Assembly (NCBI RefSeq): GCF_934294775.1
Contig: NZ_CAKRAH010000048.1
Coordinates: forward strand, 1-20,149
DNA length: 20,149 bases
From: an uncultured Dorea sp.
GTDB lineage: Bacteria > Bacillota > Clostridia > Lachnospirales > Lachnospiraceae
Direction of reading: 5' to 3'
Shown: positions 6,859-13,478 of the stretch, piece after piece
Layout of the letters: each line of letters begins with the position of its first letter
Numbering within the stretch: position 1 is the first letter of the stretch
Notes under the pieces: generated by a model
The model's database searches: none
Seen by the model: only the letters and a program-made list of their open reading frames with translations
What the model was told of the DNA's origin: nothing
Translations under genes and position numbers: made by a program

Positions 6859-8397
6859 TTACCGCTTCACAAAATACTCCTCATACCACACAAGAAATGT
6901 ATAAATCGTCCACACCTTCCGCCAGTTATCCGATTTTCCATTCACATATTCATCAAATATTGCCTGTATCCCCTCAAGATGGAAGAATTTTTCAGCGCCC
7001 GCACTCTGGAATTTTTCACGTATATCCGCATTGTATCTTTCATCTGCCATCCATATGCGTATCGGAACAATGAATCCTAATTTTCTACGGAATGCAACCT
7101 CCTCCGGCAAAACTTTTGCCGCCGCCGTGCGGAATGCAACTTTGTTCTGTCCATCATTTACCTTATAACGGGCCGGCATCCTTGATGCGATATCAAAGAT
7201 CCTGCAATCGGTAAATGGCATACGTATCTCCACTCCCGCAGCCCGGCTCATCTTATCTACATTCAGATAAATATCCCCTTCCAGCCAGATCTGGATATCT
7301 ACATCCGACATCTTCGTAAGCGGGTCCATTCCTTCTGCCTCTTTATAGATCCCGGCTGCAAGATCAACCGGACGGATATCCGGATTGTAATGCTTCAGAA
7401 TACGCTTCTTCTCATCTTCCTTCATGATATTCGTGTTTCCCACATAGAACGTATCCAGATTCTCACCGTATTTTTCCGCATTATGATACATGTTATAGCC
7501 GCCGAAAAATTCATCTACACCTTCTCCCGAATAGCAGATGTCAATATGCTCTGCAACTTCCCTGCATGCAATGGCAAATGCGATCGCCGATGCATCTCCA
7601 AGCGGCTGCTCCATATGATACATGACCCACGGAACAATTCCAAAATACACCTCCGGCGTAATCCTGCAACGGTTATTTTCCCGTCCAAGAAGATCCGCCG
7701 TTTCTTTCGCAAGCGGTGACTCATCAAAGCGGGGCTCATCGTATCCGCAGGAAGCTGACTGCTCTACATCCGACAATGCAAGCACATACGAAGAATCCAC
7801 CCCGCCGGATAAGAACGCTCCTGCCAGCTCTTCTTTTTCTTTTACTTCCGGCATCACTTCTTCGATGGTACTGTGAATCTCCTCTGCCCATTCTTCCAGC
7901 GATTTACTTTCATCCATCTGAAACTCCGGCTTCCAGTACCTTTCAATCGTAAGTTTCCCATCCTGCCAGATCAGATATCTTCCCGGCATCAGCTTTCTGA
8001 CCCCTTTGAAAAATGTATTTTCACCGGCCACATAAGTAAGTGTCAGGTACAACTGTAACATTTCCCCATTCAGTTCTTTTACAAATCCCGGCTGTTCCAT
8101 GATCTGTCTGATCATCGTTCCATATAATAACTGCCCGCCTTCTGTCATATAATAATAGAACGGCTTCGTTCCAAAATGATCCCTCAGACAGAATAACTTC
8201 TCCTCTTCTTCATCCCACAATGCAAATGCAAACATCCCCTGCATCTGGTTCGCCATATCATATCCCCAATTCTGATATGCGCGGATCAATATCTGTCTTT
8301 CTCTTTCCTCTCTTGAAAGTGAAGTATCAATATTCAATGCTTCACACAATGTCTTCCAGTTGCGGATATGACCTCTGTACTCTTTTACAATTATCAT
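6859..8397 (-). CDS. Asparagine synthetase-like protein with truncated glutaminase domain, 512 aa
   Basis: An AsnB-type ATP-dependent amide synthetase. The C-terminal synthetase domain has the PP-loop SGGVDSS (197-203), GEGVDEFFGGY, VDKMSRAAGVEIRMPF and a KLGFIVPIRIW segment, all as in working enzymes. The N-terminus lacks Cys2 and roughly the first 70 residues of the class II glutaminase domain; only its second half remains (MQGMFAFALWD at 52-62, RDHFGTKPFYY at 72-82). I place the start at the ATG at 8397, six bases after GAGAGG; a TTG at 8451 adds 18 residues with no catalytic Cys. No MCGI-like N-terminus is found upstream, so this is not a recent frameshift. The protein should use free ammonia or another amine, or serve a specialised ligation. 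Downstream is the acetyltransferase. Confidence 0.85.
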   Translation of the reverse strand: MIIVKEYRGHIRNWKTLCEALNIDTSLSREERERQILIRAYQNWGYDMANQMQGMFAFALWDEEEEKLFCLRDHFGTKPFYYYMTEGGQLLYGTMIRQIMEQPGFVKELNGEMLQLYLTLTYVAGENTFFKGVRKLMPGRYLIWQDGKLTIERYWKPEFQMDESKSLEEWAEEIHSTIEEVMPEVKEKEELAGAFLSGGVDSSYVLALSDVEQSASCGYDEPRFDESPLAKETADLLGRENNRCRITPEVYFGIVPWVMYHMEQPLGDASAIAFAIACREVAEHIDICYSGEGVDEFFGGYNMYHNAEKYGENLDTFYVGNTNIMKEDEKKRILKHYNPDIRPVDLAAGIYKEAEGMDPLTKMSDVDIQIWLEGDIYLNVDKMSRAAGVEIRMPFTDCRIFDIASRMPARYKVNDGQNKVAFRTAAAKVLPEEVAFRRKLGFIVPIRIWMADERYNADIREKFQSAGAEKFFHLEGIQAIFDEYVNGKSDNWRKVWTIYTFLVWYEEYFVKR

Positions 8398-8451
8398 CTG
8401 TAACCTCTCTTCTTGCCAATTCACTTGTATATCCTGAACTCCAAACGACAA

Positions 8452-8476
8452 GAAGCCCGATCAATGACCGGACTTC
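8452..8476 (-). other. Hairpin in the leader of the synthetase gene
   Basis: The minus-strand RNA would pair GAAGUCCG with CGGGCUUC (8 bp including one G-U, 9-base loop), 55 bp upstream of the ATG at 8397. It is followed by UUGUCGUUU, too poor in U for a confident terminator. It could be a weak attenuator or stabilising 5' element. Confidence 0.4.
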
Positions 8477-8603
8477 CTGATAAGTTATATTTTATTCATA
8501 TCATTTTTTATAACTGGCGTGTATCTGTTCATACACTCATGATTTTAGAGCCCTTGTTACTGTTTTTCATACTTTACTATAAAAAATGCTCCTTGTTAAC
8601 CAT

Positions 8604-8637
8604 ATTGTAATAAATACGTAGATAATTGTAATTTTTA
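8604..8637. promoter_or_regulatory. Paired TTGTAAT repeat element, copy 2 (upstream of synthetase)
   Basis: ATTGTAATAAATA and ATTGTAATTTTTA form direct repeats offset by 22 bp. The block shares 26 of its 34 bases as exact ends with the copy at 5761-5794. It lies 207-240 bp upstream of the synthetase ATG, just downstream of the deoB stop. On the minus strand, a TATAGT that may act as a -10 lies about 22 bp beyond the element. The remaining 8398-8600 leader is AT-rich and holds no ORF I can support. Confidence 0.55.
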
Positions 8638-8658
8638 CGTGTTTTTGAGCTGAATATA

Positions 8659-9825
8659 TCACTTTCTGATAGCATCAAAGAAGGACACACCGTCACCGCG
8701 GTAACTGCTTCCAAGTGCCTCGGCAATCGTTGCCGCCATGTCTGCAAATCCATGTCTGGTGTGCAGATTTACCCCCGCTTTTATCTCATTTCCATAGATC
8801 AGACACGGTACATACTCTCTGGTATGATCGGTTCCTGTGTATCCAGGATCACAGCCATGATCTGCCGTGATCATCAGCATATCTTCCTCTTTCATATGCT
8901 TAAGGAACTCACCCAGCTGTTCATCGAATCTCGTAAGTGCTCCTGCATATCCCTCAATATCTCTTCTGTGACCGTAGATCATATCACCGTCTACCAGATT
9001 CACATAACAAAGACCGTGAAAATCTTCTTTCTGGATTTCCAGCGTCCTTTCCATGTTCTTTTCATTTCCTTCATTCGGATGCGTCTCTGTCACGCCCTGA
9101 CCTTCGAAGATGTCATAGATTTTTCCAACTCCGATCACATCTTTTCCTTCTGCTTTTAATGCATCCAATACCGTCTGTCTTGGCGGTGCAAGTGAAAAAT
9201 CATGACGTCTGATCGTACGCTCATAATCCGGCCAGGTTCCGATGAATGGTCTTGCGATCACTCTTCCAACTCCAAGATCACCCGTCAGCATCTCCCTTGC
9301 AATCTTGCAGTATTCATACAGCTGTTCCACTGGAACAACCTCTTCATGCGCTGCAATCTGGCATACGCTGTCTGCCGATGTATACACGATCAAGGCACCC
9401 GTCTTCTCATGCTCCTGTCCATAATCATGGATGACCTGTGTTCCGGAATACGGCAGATTACACAGAATCTTCCGCCCTGTGCGCTTAGCGAATTCCTCTA
9501 TGAACTCTTTTGGAAATCCTTCCGGGAATTTCGGAAGTGGATCCGGTGTCACGATGCCCGCCATCTCCCAATGCCCGGTTGTTGTATCTTTTCCGCAGGA
9601 CAATTCCTGCATTCTCGCAAAGCTTCCCTGTGGTGTTACAGAACTTCCCGCATAATCCATCCCGTCGATCTGATAGATACCGATTCTTTCCATATTCGGA
9701 ATCTGAAGTTTTCCGCTCTCATAGCAGGTCTTCCAGGTATTGCTTCCAACATCTCCGAACGCTTCCGCATCCGGCGCTTCCCCGATGCCCGCACTGTCTA
9801 ATACGATCCAGAAAATACGTTTCAT
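8659..9825 (-). CDS. deoB: Phosphopentomutase
   Basis: DeoB interconverts (deoxy)ribose 1-phosphate and 5-phosphate in nucleoside salvage, in the cytosol. The 388-aa length is typical. The alkaline-phosphatase-superfamily metal site is visible: D10 in IVLDSAGIGEAPDA, the catalytic Thr region in GKDTTTGHWEMAG (about 78-90), and the C-terminal metal ligands in TADHGCDPGYTGTDHTREYVP (written here as TADHG then TDHTREYVP). AAGGACTG precedes the ATG at 9825. It stands alone with its own promoter (9855-9884); no deoA, deoC or purine phosphorylase gene is next to it. No clear terminator follows, so read-through towards the synthetase gene is possible. Confidence 0.97.
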   Translation of the reverse strand: MKRIFWIVLDSAGIGEAPDAEAFGDVGSNTWKTCYESGKLQIPNMERIGIYQIDGMDYAGSSVTPQGSFARMQELSCGKDTTTGHWEMAGIVTPDPLPKFPEGFPKEFIEEFAKRTGRKILCNLPYSGTQVIHDYGQEHEKTGALIVYTSADSVCQIAAHEEVVPVEQLYEYCKIAREMLTGDLGVGRVIARPFIGTWPDYERTIRRHDFSLAPPRQTVLDALKAEGKDVIGVGKIYDIFEGQGVTETHPNEGNEKNMERTLEIQKEDFHGLCYVNLVDGDMIYGHRRDIEGYAGALTRFDEQLGEFLKHMKEEDMLMITADHGCDPGYTGTDHTREYVPCLIYGNEIKAGVNLHTRHGFADMAATIAEALGSSYRGDGVSFFDAIRK

Positions 9826-9854
9826 AGTACCAGTCCTTTCGGTCTTTTTCTTTT

Positions 9855-9884
9855 ATTATAAGTCTATATAAGAAAGCTGTGCAA
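9855..9884 (-). promoter_or_regulatory. Sigma-A-type promoter of deoB
   Basis: The minus strand has TTGCAC (9879-9884), an 18-base spacer and a perfect TATAAT (9855-9860), about 30 bp before the deoB start codon. No operator dyad is obvious around it. Confidence 0.7.
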
Positions 9885-9961
9885 GATACATGTATCCGTC
9901 ATTTGTCATTTCCTTAGTGAAGACCTCTTCAATTGGTTACTCATTAATAAGTAAATATATA

Positions 9962-9990
9962 TTGTATTTCCTGTAATTAATTGCTATAAT
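9962..9990 (+). promoter_or_regulatory. Promoter of the 32-aa toxin-like gene
   Basis: TTGTAT (9962-9967), a 17-base spacer and TATAAT (9985-9990) preceded by TGC, an extended -10. Transcription would begin near 9997, leaving a leader of about 108 bases with several hairpins. Confidence 0.75.
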
Positions 9991-10003
9991 CATATCACGG
10001 GTG

Positions 10004-10055
10004 CTACCAAAACGGTAGGCGGTTAGTCCTTCAGCAGAGGGACTGTGACCCTCTG
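10004..10055 (+). other. Structured 5' leader of the toxin-like mRNA
   Basis: The leader can form CTACC/GGTAG (10004-10008 with 10014-10018) and CAGAGGG/CCCTCTG (10035-10041 with 10049-10055, 7 bp, 7-base loop). AGTCC (10025-10029) can instead pair with GGACT (10040-10044), giving mutually exclusive folds. TCCTT and CCCTC stretches are complementary to parts of the toxin ribosome binding site (10088-10096), so translation may be masked. Such leaders are usual for type I toxins. Confidence 0.45.
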
Positions 10056-10104
10056 ACTACATAAAACCCTGAAAGGGAATTTACTGTAAAGGAGGGCTAA
10101 GTCA

Positions 10105-10203
10105 ATGAGTATTATGGATTTTTTAGCTATCGCTAGTTTCGGCTTATCATGCTTCAGCATCGGATACACAATTGGTAAGGATAATCATAAGACACAAAAA
10201 TAG
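10105..10203 (+). CDS. Type I toxin-like hydrophobic peptide, 32 aa
   Basis: The ATG at 10105 follows AAAGGAGG (10088-10095) with a 9-base gap. The peptide is MSIMDFLAIASFGL then SCFSIGYTIGK then DNHKTQK: one transmembrane helix (about residues 4-24) and a short charged tail, the form of small membrane toxins of the Fst/TxpA/BsrG or putative holin-like toxin kind. An upstream extended -10 promoter, a structured leader, a terminator just after the stop codon, and a convergent minus-strand promoter give the full layout of a type I toxin-antitoxin unit. I do not recognise the exact family; toxicity is inferred. It interrupts an otherwise minus-strand region between deoB and the AGCS symporter. 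Confidence 0.65.
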   Translation: MSIMDFLAIASFGLSCFSIGYTIGKDNHKTQK

Positions 10204-10286
10204 CCGCCCACAGTCTGGTAAAACTAAGCGACTATTTTTACTAACCTATTATCGGGCTAACCGTCTATCGGTAGCACTCTTTTTCT
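10190..10286 (-). ncRNA. Predicted antisense antitoxin RNA, about 95 nt
   Basis: A minus-strand promoter (10293-10321) would start an RNA near 10286. It would end at the shared hairpin 10196-10239, whose minus-strand side is followed by TTTTTGTG. There is no ORF in it. It would overlap the last 40-50 bases of the toxin mRNA, including the stop codon, and its 5' end (GTGCTACC, then CGGTTAG) resembles the toxin mRNA 5' end. This tail-to-tail overlap matches TxpA/RatA and BsrG/SR4 systems. Boundaries are estimated from motifs only. Confidence 0.55.
10196..10239. terminator. Shared bidirectional terminator of toxin mRNA and antisense RNA
   Basis: AAAAATAGCCGC (10196-10207) pairs with GCGACTATTTTT (10228-10239), 12 positions with one C-A mismatch on the plus strand that becomes a G-U pair on the minus strand. 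U-runs follow the stem on both sides. The left arm overlaps the toxin stop codon. Confidence 0.75.
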
Positions 10287-10292
10287 ATAACT

Positions 10293-10321
10293 ATACTAAC
10301 ATCATCTTATAAATATGTCAA
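10293..10321 (-). promoter_or_regulatory. Promoter of the antisense RNA
   Basis: On the minus strand a perfect TTGACA (10316-10321) is followed by a 17-base spacer and TAGTAT (10293-10298). It points towards the toxin gene and away from the symporter stop codon at 10341, with no ORF downstream. Confidence 0.7.
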
Positions 10322-10340
10322 AACTTTTTTATTTCAACCT

Positions 10341-11732
10341 TTACTCCACCACAGATCTACGCACATTCACCTTCGTACGCTCTTCCCGGTCGAAGAATTT
10401 CTTTGTTTCACTGATTACCACTTTTCGAAGTCCAAGTAATGCAATCAGGTTCGGAATGATCATCAATGCATTGGTAATATCTGCCATCAACCAGATCGGT
10501 TCCAGCGTCAGGAACGGAGCTGTTGCGATTGCTATGATATATACAATCTTGAAGATCTTAATGCTTCCTGTCTTTCCGGTCAGGTACAGAATACATCTTT
10601 CCCCATAATAGTTCCAACCAAGAATTGTGGTAAATGAGAAGAATATAATTCCAACCGCTACCAGATACATTCCGATATTGAATGGAAGTCCGGCATTATA
10701 TGCCTTTGTAACCAATACGCTTCCACTTAAGTCCGTCTTATCAAGCAGTCCGCTTGAGATAACAACAAGTCCGGTCATGGAACATGTGATAATAGTTGTA
10801 AAGAATACGCTCGTCATAGAAATCAGTCCCTGTTTTACACACGAATCTGTCTTTGCTGCTGCCGCAACAATCGGAGAACTTCCCAGACCAGCTTCATTCG
10901 TATACACACCTCTTGCCACACCGGTTCTCATGGCAGTCATGAATGAGATTACTGCTGTTCCGGCTGCACCTCCAAGTGCTGACTGCTTTGAAAATGCACA
11001 GGAGAAAATTCTTGCAAATGCTCCCGGAATAGCTGCATGATTCACGATCAGGATAATCATAGAACCACCGATAAAGAAGATTGCCATAAATGGAACGACA
11101 AACTGTGCTACTTTTGAAATAGCCTGAATACCACCAAGTGTTACAACTGCTGTTAATATAGTAACGATAACTCCAATCACAATTACTGGAATATGGAACG
11201 AATCATGTACGGATTCAGTAATCGCATTGACCTGTGGAAATGTACCACATCCAAGAAGTGCTGTTACAACTCCAAAGAAGGCAAATATTTTTGCCAGCCA
11301 TTTGAACTTTTCACCCATTCCATTCTGAATATAGTACATTGGTCCGCCGGCAATCTCACCTTTTTCATCTTTCACACGGAATTTTACAGCCAGGAGTGCT
11401 TCAGAATATTTTGTCGTCATTCCAAGAAGTGCGGACGCCCACATCCAGAACATCGCTCCAGGTCCGCCGATTCTCAGTGCCGTTGCCACACCTACGATAC
11501 TACCGGTTCCAATATCGGCCGCAAGCGTCGTACAAAGTGTTGCAAATGGAGATACATCTCCTGCACCTTCTTCTTTTTCAAAAATACTTCTCAATGCCCT
11601 TGGAAATTTACAAATCTGCAGACCTTTTAATTTAAATGTAAAATATAATCCTGTTCCCATTAAAAGTATCAATGTCGGTGGCCCCCATACAAATGTCTGA
11701 ACGGTCTCCAGTATCTTCATAAATGTTTCCAT
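10341..11732 (-). CDS. Na+:alanine-type symporter, AGCS family, 463 aa
   Basis: A polytopic inner-membrane carrier that couples uptake of alanine, glycine or related small amino acids to Na+. Family hallmarks are near the N-terminus: ATLCTTLAADIGTGSIVGVA (about residues 63-82) and GGPGAMFWMWASALLGM, then GEIAGGPMYYIQNGMG, and later the THEAGLGS-like motif reading TNEAGLGSSPIVAAAA. Length is normal for AlsT/DagA proteins. AGGAGG sits 6 bases before the ATG at 11732. It follows the DAACS symporter gene on the same strand after 131 bp, so the two carriers may share a transcript. The exact substrate cannot be read from sequence; alanine is the family default. Confidence 0.93.
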   Translation of the reverse strand: METFMKILETVQTFVWGPPTLILLMGTGLYFTFKLKGLQICKFPRALRSIFEKEEGAGDVSPFATLCTTLAADIGTGSIVGVATALRIGGPGAMFWMWASALLGMTTKYSEALLAVKFRVKDEKGEIAGGPMYYIQNGMGEKFKWLAKIFAFFGVVTALLGCGTFPQVNAITESVHDSFHIPVIVIGVIVTILTAVVTLGGIQAISKVAQFVVPFMAIFFIGGSMIILIVNHAAIPGAFARIFSCAFSKQSALGGAAGTAVISFMTAMRTGVARGVYTNEAGLGSSPIVAAAAKTDSCVKQGLISMTSVFFTTIITCSMTGLVVISSGLLDKTDLSGSVLVTKAYNAGLPFNIGMYLVAVGIIFFSFTTILGWNYYGERCILYLTGKTGSIKIFKIVYIIAIATAPFLTLEPIWLMADITNALMIIPNLIALLGLRKVVISETKKFFDREERTKVNVRRSVVE

Positions 11733-11780
11733 GTTTTTCCTCCTAGTCGTTAAATTCCTGTCAATTAGTAATTATTTTTT

Positions 11781-11807
11781 AAGCAACGGACTTTTAATCC
11801 GTTGCTT
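11781..11807. terminator. Hairpin between the two symporter genes
   Basis: AAGCAACGGA (11781-11790) and TCCGTTGCTT (11798-11807) form a perfect 10-bp stem with a 7-base loop. A T-rich tract follows on the plus strand only; on the minus strand, the direction of both flanking genes, the stem is followed by AAAAAATAA. So it is not a standard terminator for the upstream symporter and may rather be an mRNA-processing or stabilising hairpin. Confidence 0.4.
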
Positions 11808-11863
11808 ATATTTTTTCAGGCTGCCGTATAATTCTGTTAGCGGTCCGCCCGGTCATTCACTCT

Positions 11864-13216
11864 TTAGCTGTTATATTTTTCTTTATCCAGCTCTTTTTCT
11901 TTTGCATTTACAATTACGTTAACTGTAGCATCTCCGATAACGTTCAGTGGCAGAAGTGCCATCTCTACCGGACGGTTGATTGCTACAACTAATGCATAAG
12001 CGATCATACATGCATCCGATGTCCATCCAAGTCCTGAAAGGATTGTTACGATCAGTGTTGTGCCTGCGATTGGAATAGCAGGACATCCCATAGCTGCACA
12101 GATGGATAAGAATGCAATCGTTACAAGATTTGCAGGTGTTACATCAATTCCTGCACTTGTTGCGATAAAAGTTGCTGCGAACATATGCATAACCGTTGTT
12201 CCATTCATGTTAATCGTCATACCTGTTGGTAATACGAAGCTTGTAATCTCTTCGCTACATCCAAGTTCATCGATACATGTTCTAGTATTCAGCGGCAGAC
12301 ATGCGGCAGACGAATTTGTTGAGAATCCAAATACACCAACTTTTGCGATTTTCTTGATGAACTGAATTGGATTCATTCTTGTTGTTACCCAGATACCGAT
12401 TGGATAAAGTGTAACAACCAGTACAAATAATGTTAACATTGCTGCTACGATATAAGCTGCTGCCGGTGCAAGATATTCTGTTCCGTAGATAGCAAATGTT
12501 CTTGAGATCAGACAGAAAATTGCAAGCGGGCCAACTTTATTAATTAAAAATGTAAGGTACAACTGAATAATCTCATTTAAAGCTTCCAGTACTTTTTTCA
12601 GCGGATCAGCTTTCTCCCCAAGTGCATTCATACACAGTCCCATGATAATCGCTACTACTACGACCGACAGGATACTGTTATTGCTGCTGAAAGCTGCACC
12701 GATATTGGATGGTACTGCATTTACGATGGTTGCAAGTGGATTGAATGCATCCAGTGTTGCAGCATCCGTGACTGCTTCACTTGGAAGTGTTACGTTAAAA
12801 AATCCTGCAGATTTTACTGCATATGCTACAATACCTGCAAGGAATGCTCCACATACATAGAACAGGAAGAATCCAATCAATGTACGTCCTGCAATTCTTC
12901 CAAGCTTTGTAGAACTTGAAATACTGCACATCGCAAGGCTTAAGGATACTAATACAAGTGGTACAATCGCAAGCTGTAATCCTCTCATAAATAACTGGCC
13001 TATAATATAGAAAAGACCAACTGCCTTAACACCGTCTTCCGCTGTAATGTCCTGGAACAAAATCTTATTGATCATCGTCCATGTTCCTTCACTACCAGAA
13101 GAGATCAACTGTTCTCTTAATAAAAGAAAAGCAATTCCCACCAACAAACCGCCGACAAGAGCGATCATCATTTTCTTTACAACCGACATTGGCTGTTTTT
13201 TCGTTGCGTTACTCAT
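11864..13216 (-). CDS. Dicarboxylate/amino acid:cation symporter (SLC1/DAACS family), 450 aa
   Basis: A membrane carrier of the GltP/SstT fold. The start at 13216 (MSNATKKQ) has AAGGAG 7 bases upstream; an upstream in-frame start at 13255 would add 13 charged residues. The hairpin HP1 Ser-rich motif reads FSTNSSAACLPL, the TM7 motif is NMNGTT in place of the usual NMDGT, HP2 contains AIPIAGTTLIV, and TM8 ends with LPLNVIGD. Aligned to GltPh, the Arg397 that binds the side-chain carboxylate is Leu and Asp394 is Glu. This argues against glutamate or aspartate and for a neutral amino acid (Ser/Thr/Ala-like) or an unusual substrate. It is divergent from the class V PLP enzyme gene, which may use the imported amino acid. 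Confidence 0.9.
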   Translation of the reverse strand: MSNATKKQPMSVVKKMMIALVGGLLVGIAFLLLREQLISSGSEGTWTMINKILFQDITAEDGVKAVGLFYIIGQLFMRGLQLAIVPLVLVSLSLAMCSISSSTKLGRIAGRTLIGFFLFYVCGAFLAGIVAYAVKSAGFFNVTLPSEAVTDAATLDAFNPLATIVNAVPSNIGAAFSSNNSILSVVVVAIIMGLCMNALGEKADPLKKVLEALNEIIQLYLTFLINKVGPLAIFCLISRTFAIYGTEYLAPAAAYIVAAMLTLFVLVVTLYPIGIWVTTRMNPIQFIKKIAKVGVFGFSTNSSAACLPLNTRTCIDELGCSEEITSFVLPTGMTINMNGTTVMHMFAATFIATSAGIDVTPANLVTIAFLSICAAMGCPAIPIAGTTLIVTILSGLGWTSDACMIAYALVVAINRPVEMALLPLNVIGDATVNVIVNAKEKELDKEKYNS

Positions 13217-13263
13217 CTTTCTACTCCTTTTCCTTCTTTCATAAGTTTTTACCAATTTTTGAC

Positions 13264-13280
13264 ATAAACCGCGCGTTTAT
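13264..13280. promoter_or_regulatory. Dyad-symmetric operator candidate between divergent genes
   Basis: ATAAAC (13264-13269) and GTTTAT (13275-13280) flank a GC-only CGCGC centre in an otherwise AT-rich spacer. It lies about 50 bp upstream of the DAACS start, overlapping the -35/-10 gap of a possible plus-strand TTGACA (13259-13264). It could bind a regulator of the symporter. Evidence is the symmetry alone. Confidence 0.3.
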
Positions 13281-13427
13281 TTATGAACTACTTACAATGT
13301 AACATGGACATAGACGTAAGTAAAATTAATTATTTGTCTATAAAATATCAATCCTTTTTATATTTCAAATATAAATATCATTAATATTATACAGTAACAT
13401 TATTCATTTCTATTTTCATTCCAACAT

Positions 13428-13436
13428 TGCTATAAT
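13428..13436 (+). promoter_or_regulatory. Extended -10 promoter of the class V PLP enzyme gene
   Basis: TTGCTATAAT, an extended -10 (TGnTATAAT), lies about 43 bp upstream of the start codon. No good -35 hexamer is present, as expected when an extended -10 or an activator is used. The remaining spacer 13287-13427 is AT-rich and shows no gene. Confidence 0.55.
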
Positions 13437-13478
13437 GAAACCAACAAAAATGATTGAAGCCAATAAGGAGGAAAAATT

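Noticed and set aside
6859..8397. Lasso peptide biosynthesis (asparagine-synthetase-like cyclase with ABC exporter)
   Set aside because: No transglutaminase-like leader peptidase, no RRE/PqqD-like protein and no precursor peptide with a Gly/Ser/Cys core and acidic ring residue were found nearby, and the ABC genes are over 2 kb away across a terminator.
8398..8658. Frameshifted N-terminal part of the asparagine synthetase
   Set aside because: No MCG-like start or glutaminase N-terminal motifs in any minus-strand frame; the stretch is AT-rich with promoter-like and repeat features.
9202..9801. 199-codon plus-strand open frame opposite deoB
   Set aside because: It is an antisense shadow of a clearly real deoB; the translation is Cys/His/Arg-rich and without domain features, and no ribosome binding site precedes it.
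11193..11630. 145-codon plus-strand frame opposite the AGCS symporter
   Set aside because: Shadow of a well supported membrane carrier gene; no family features.
11781..11807. Terminator for the DAACS symporter gene
   Set aside because: The stem is good but the minus-strand side is followed by A-rich, not U-rich sequence, so it was kept only as a hairpin of uncertain role.
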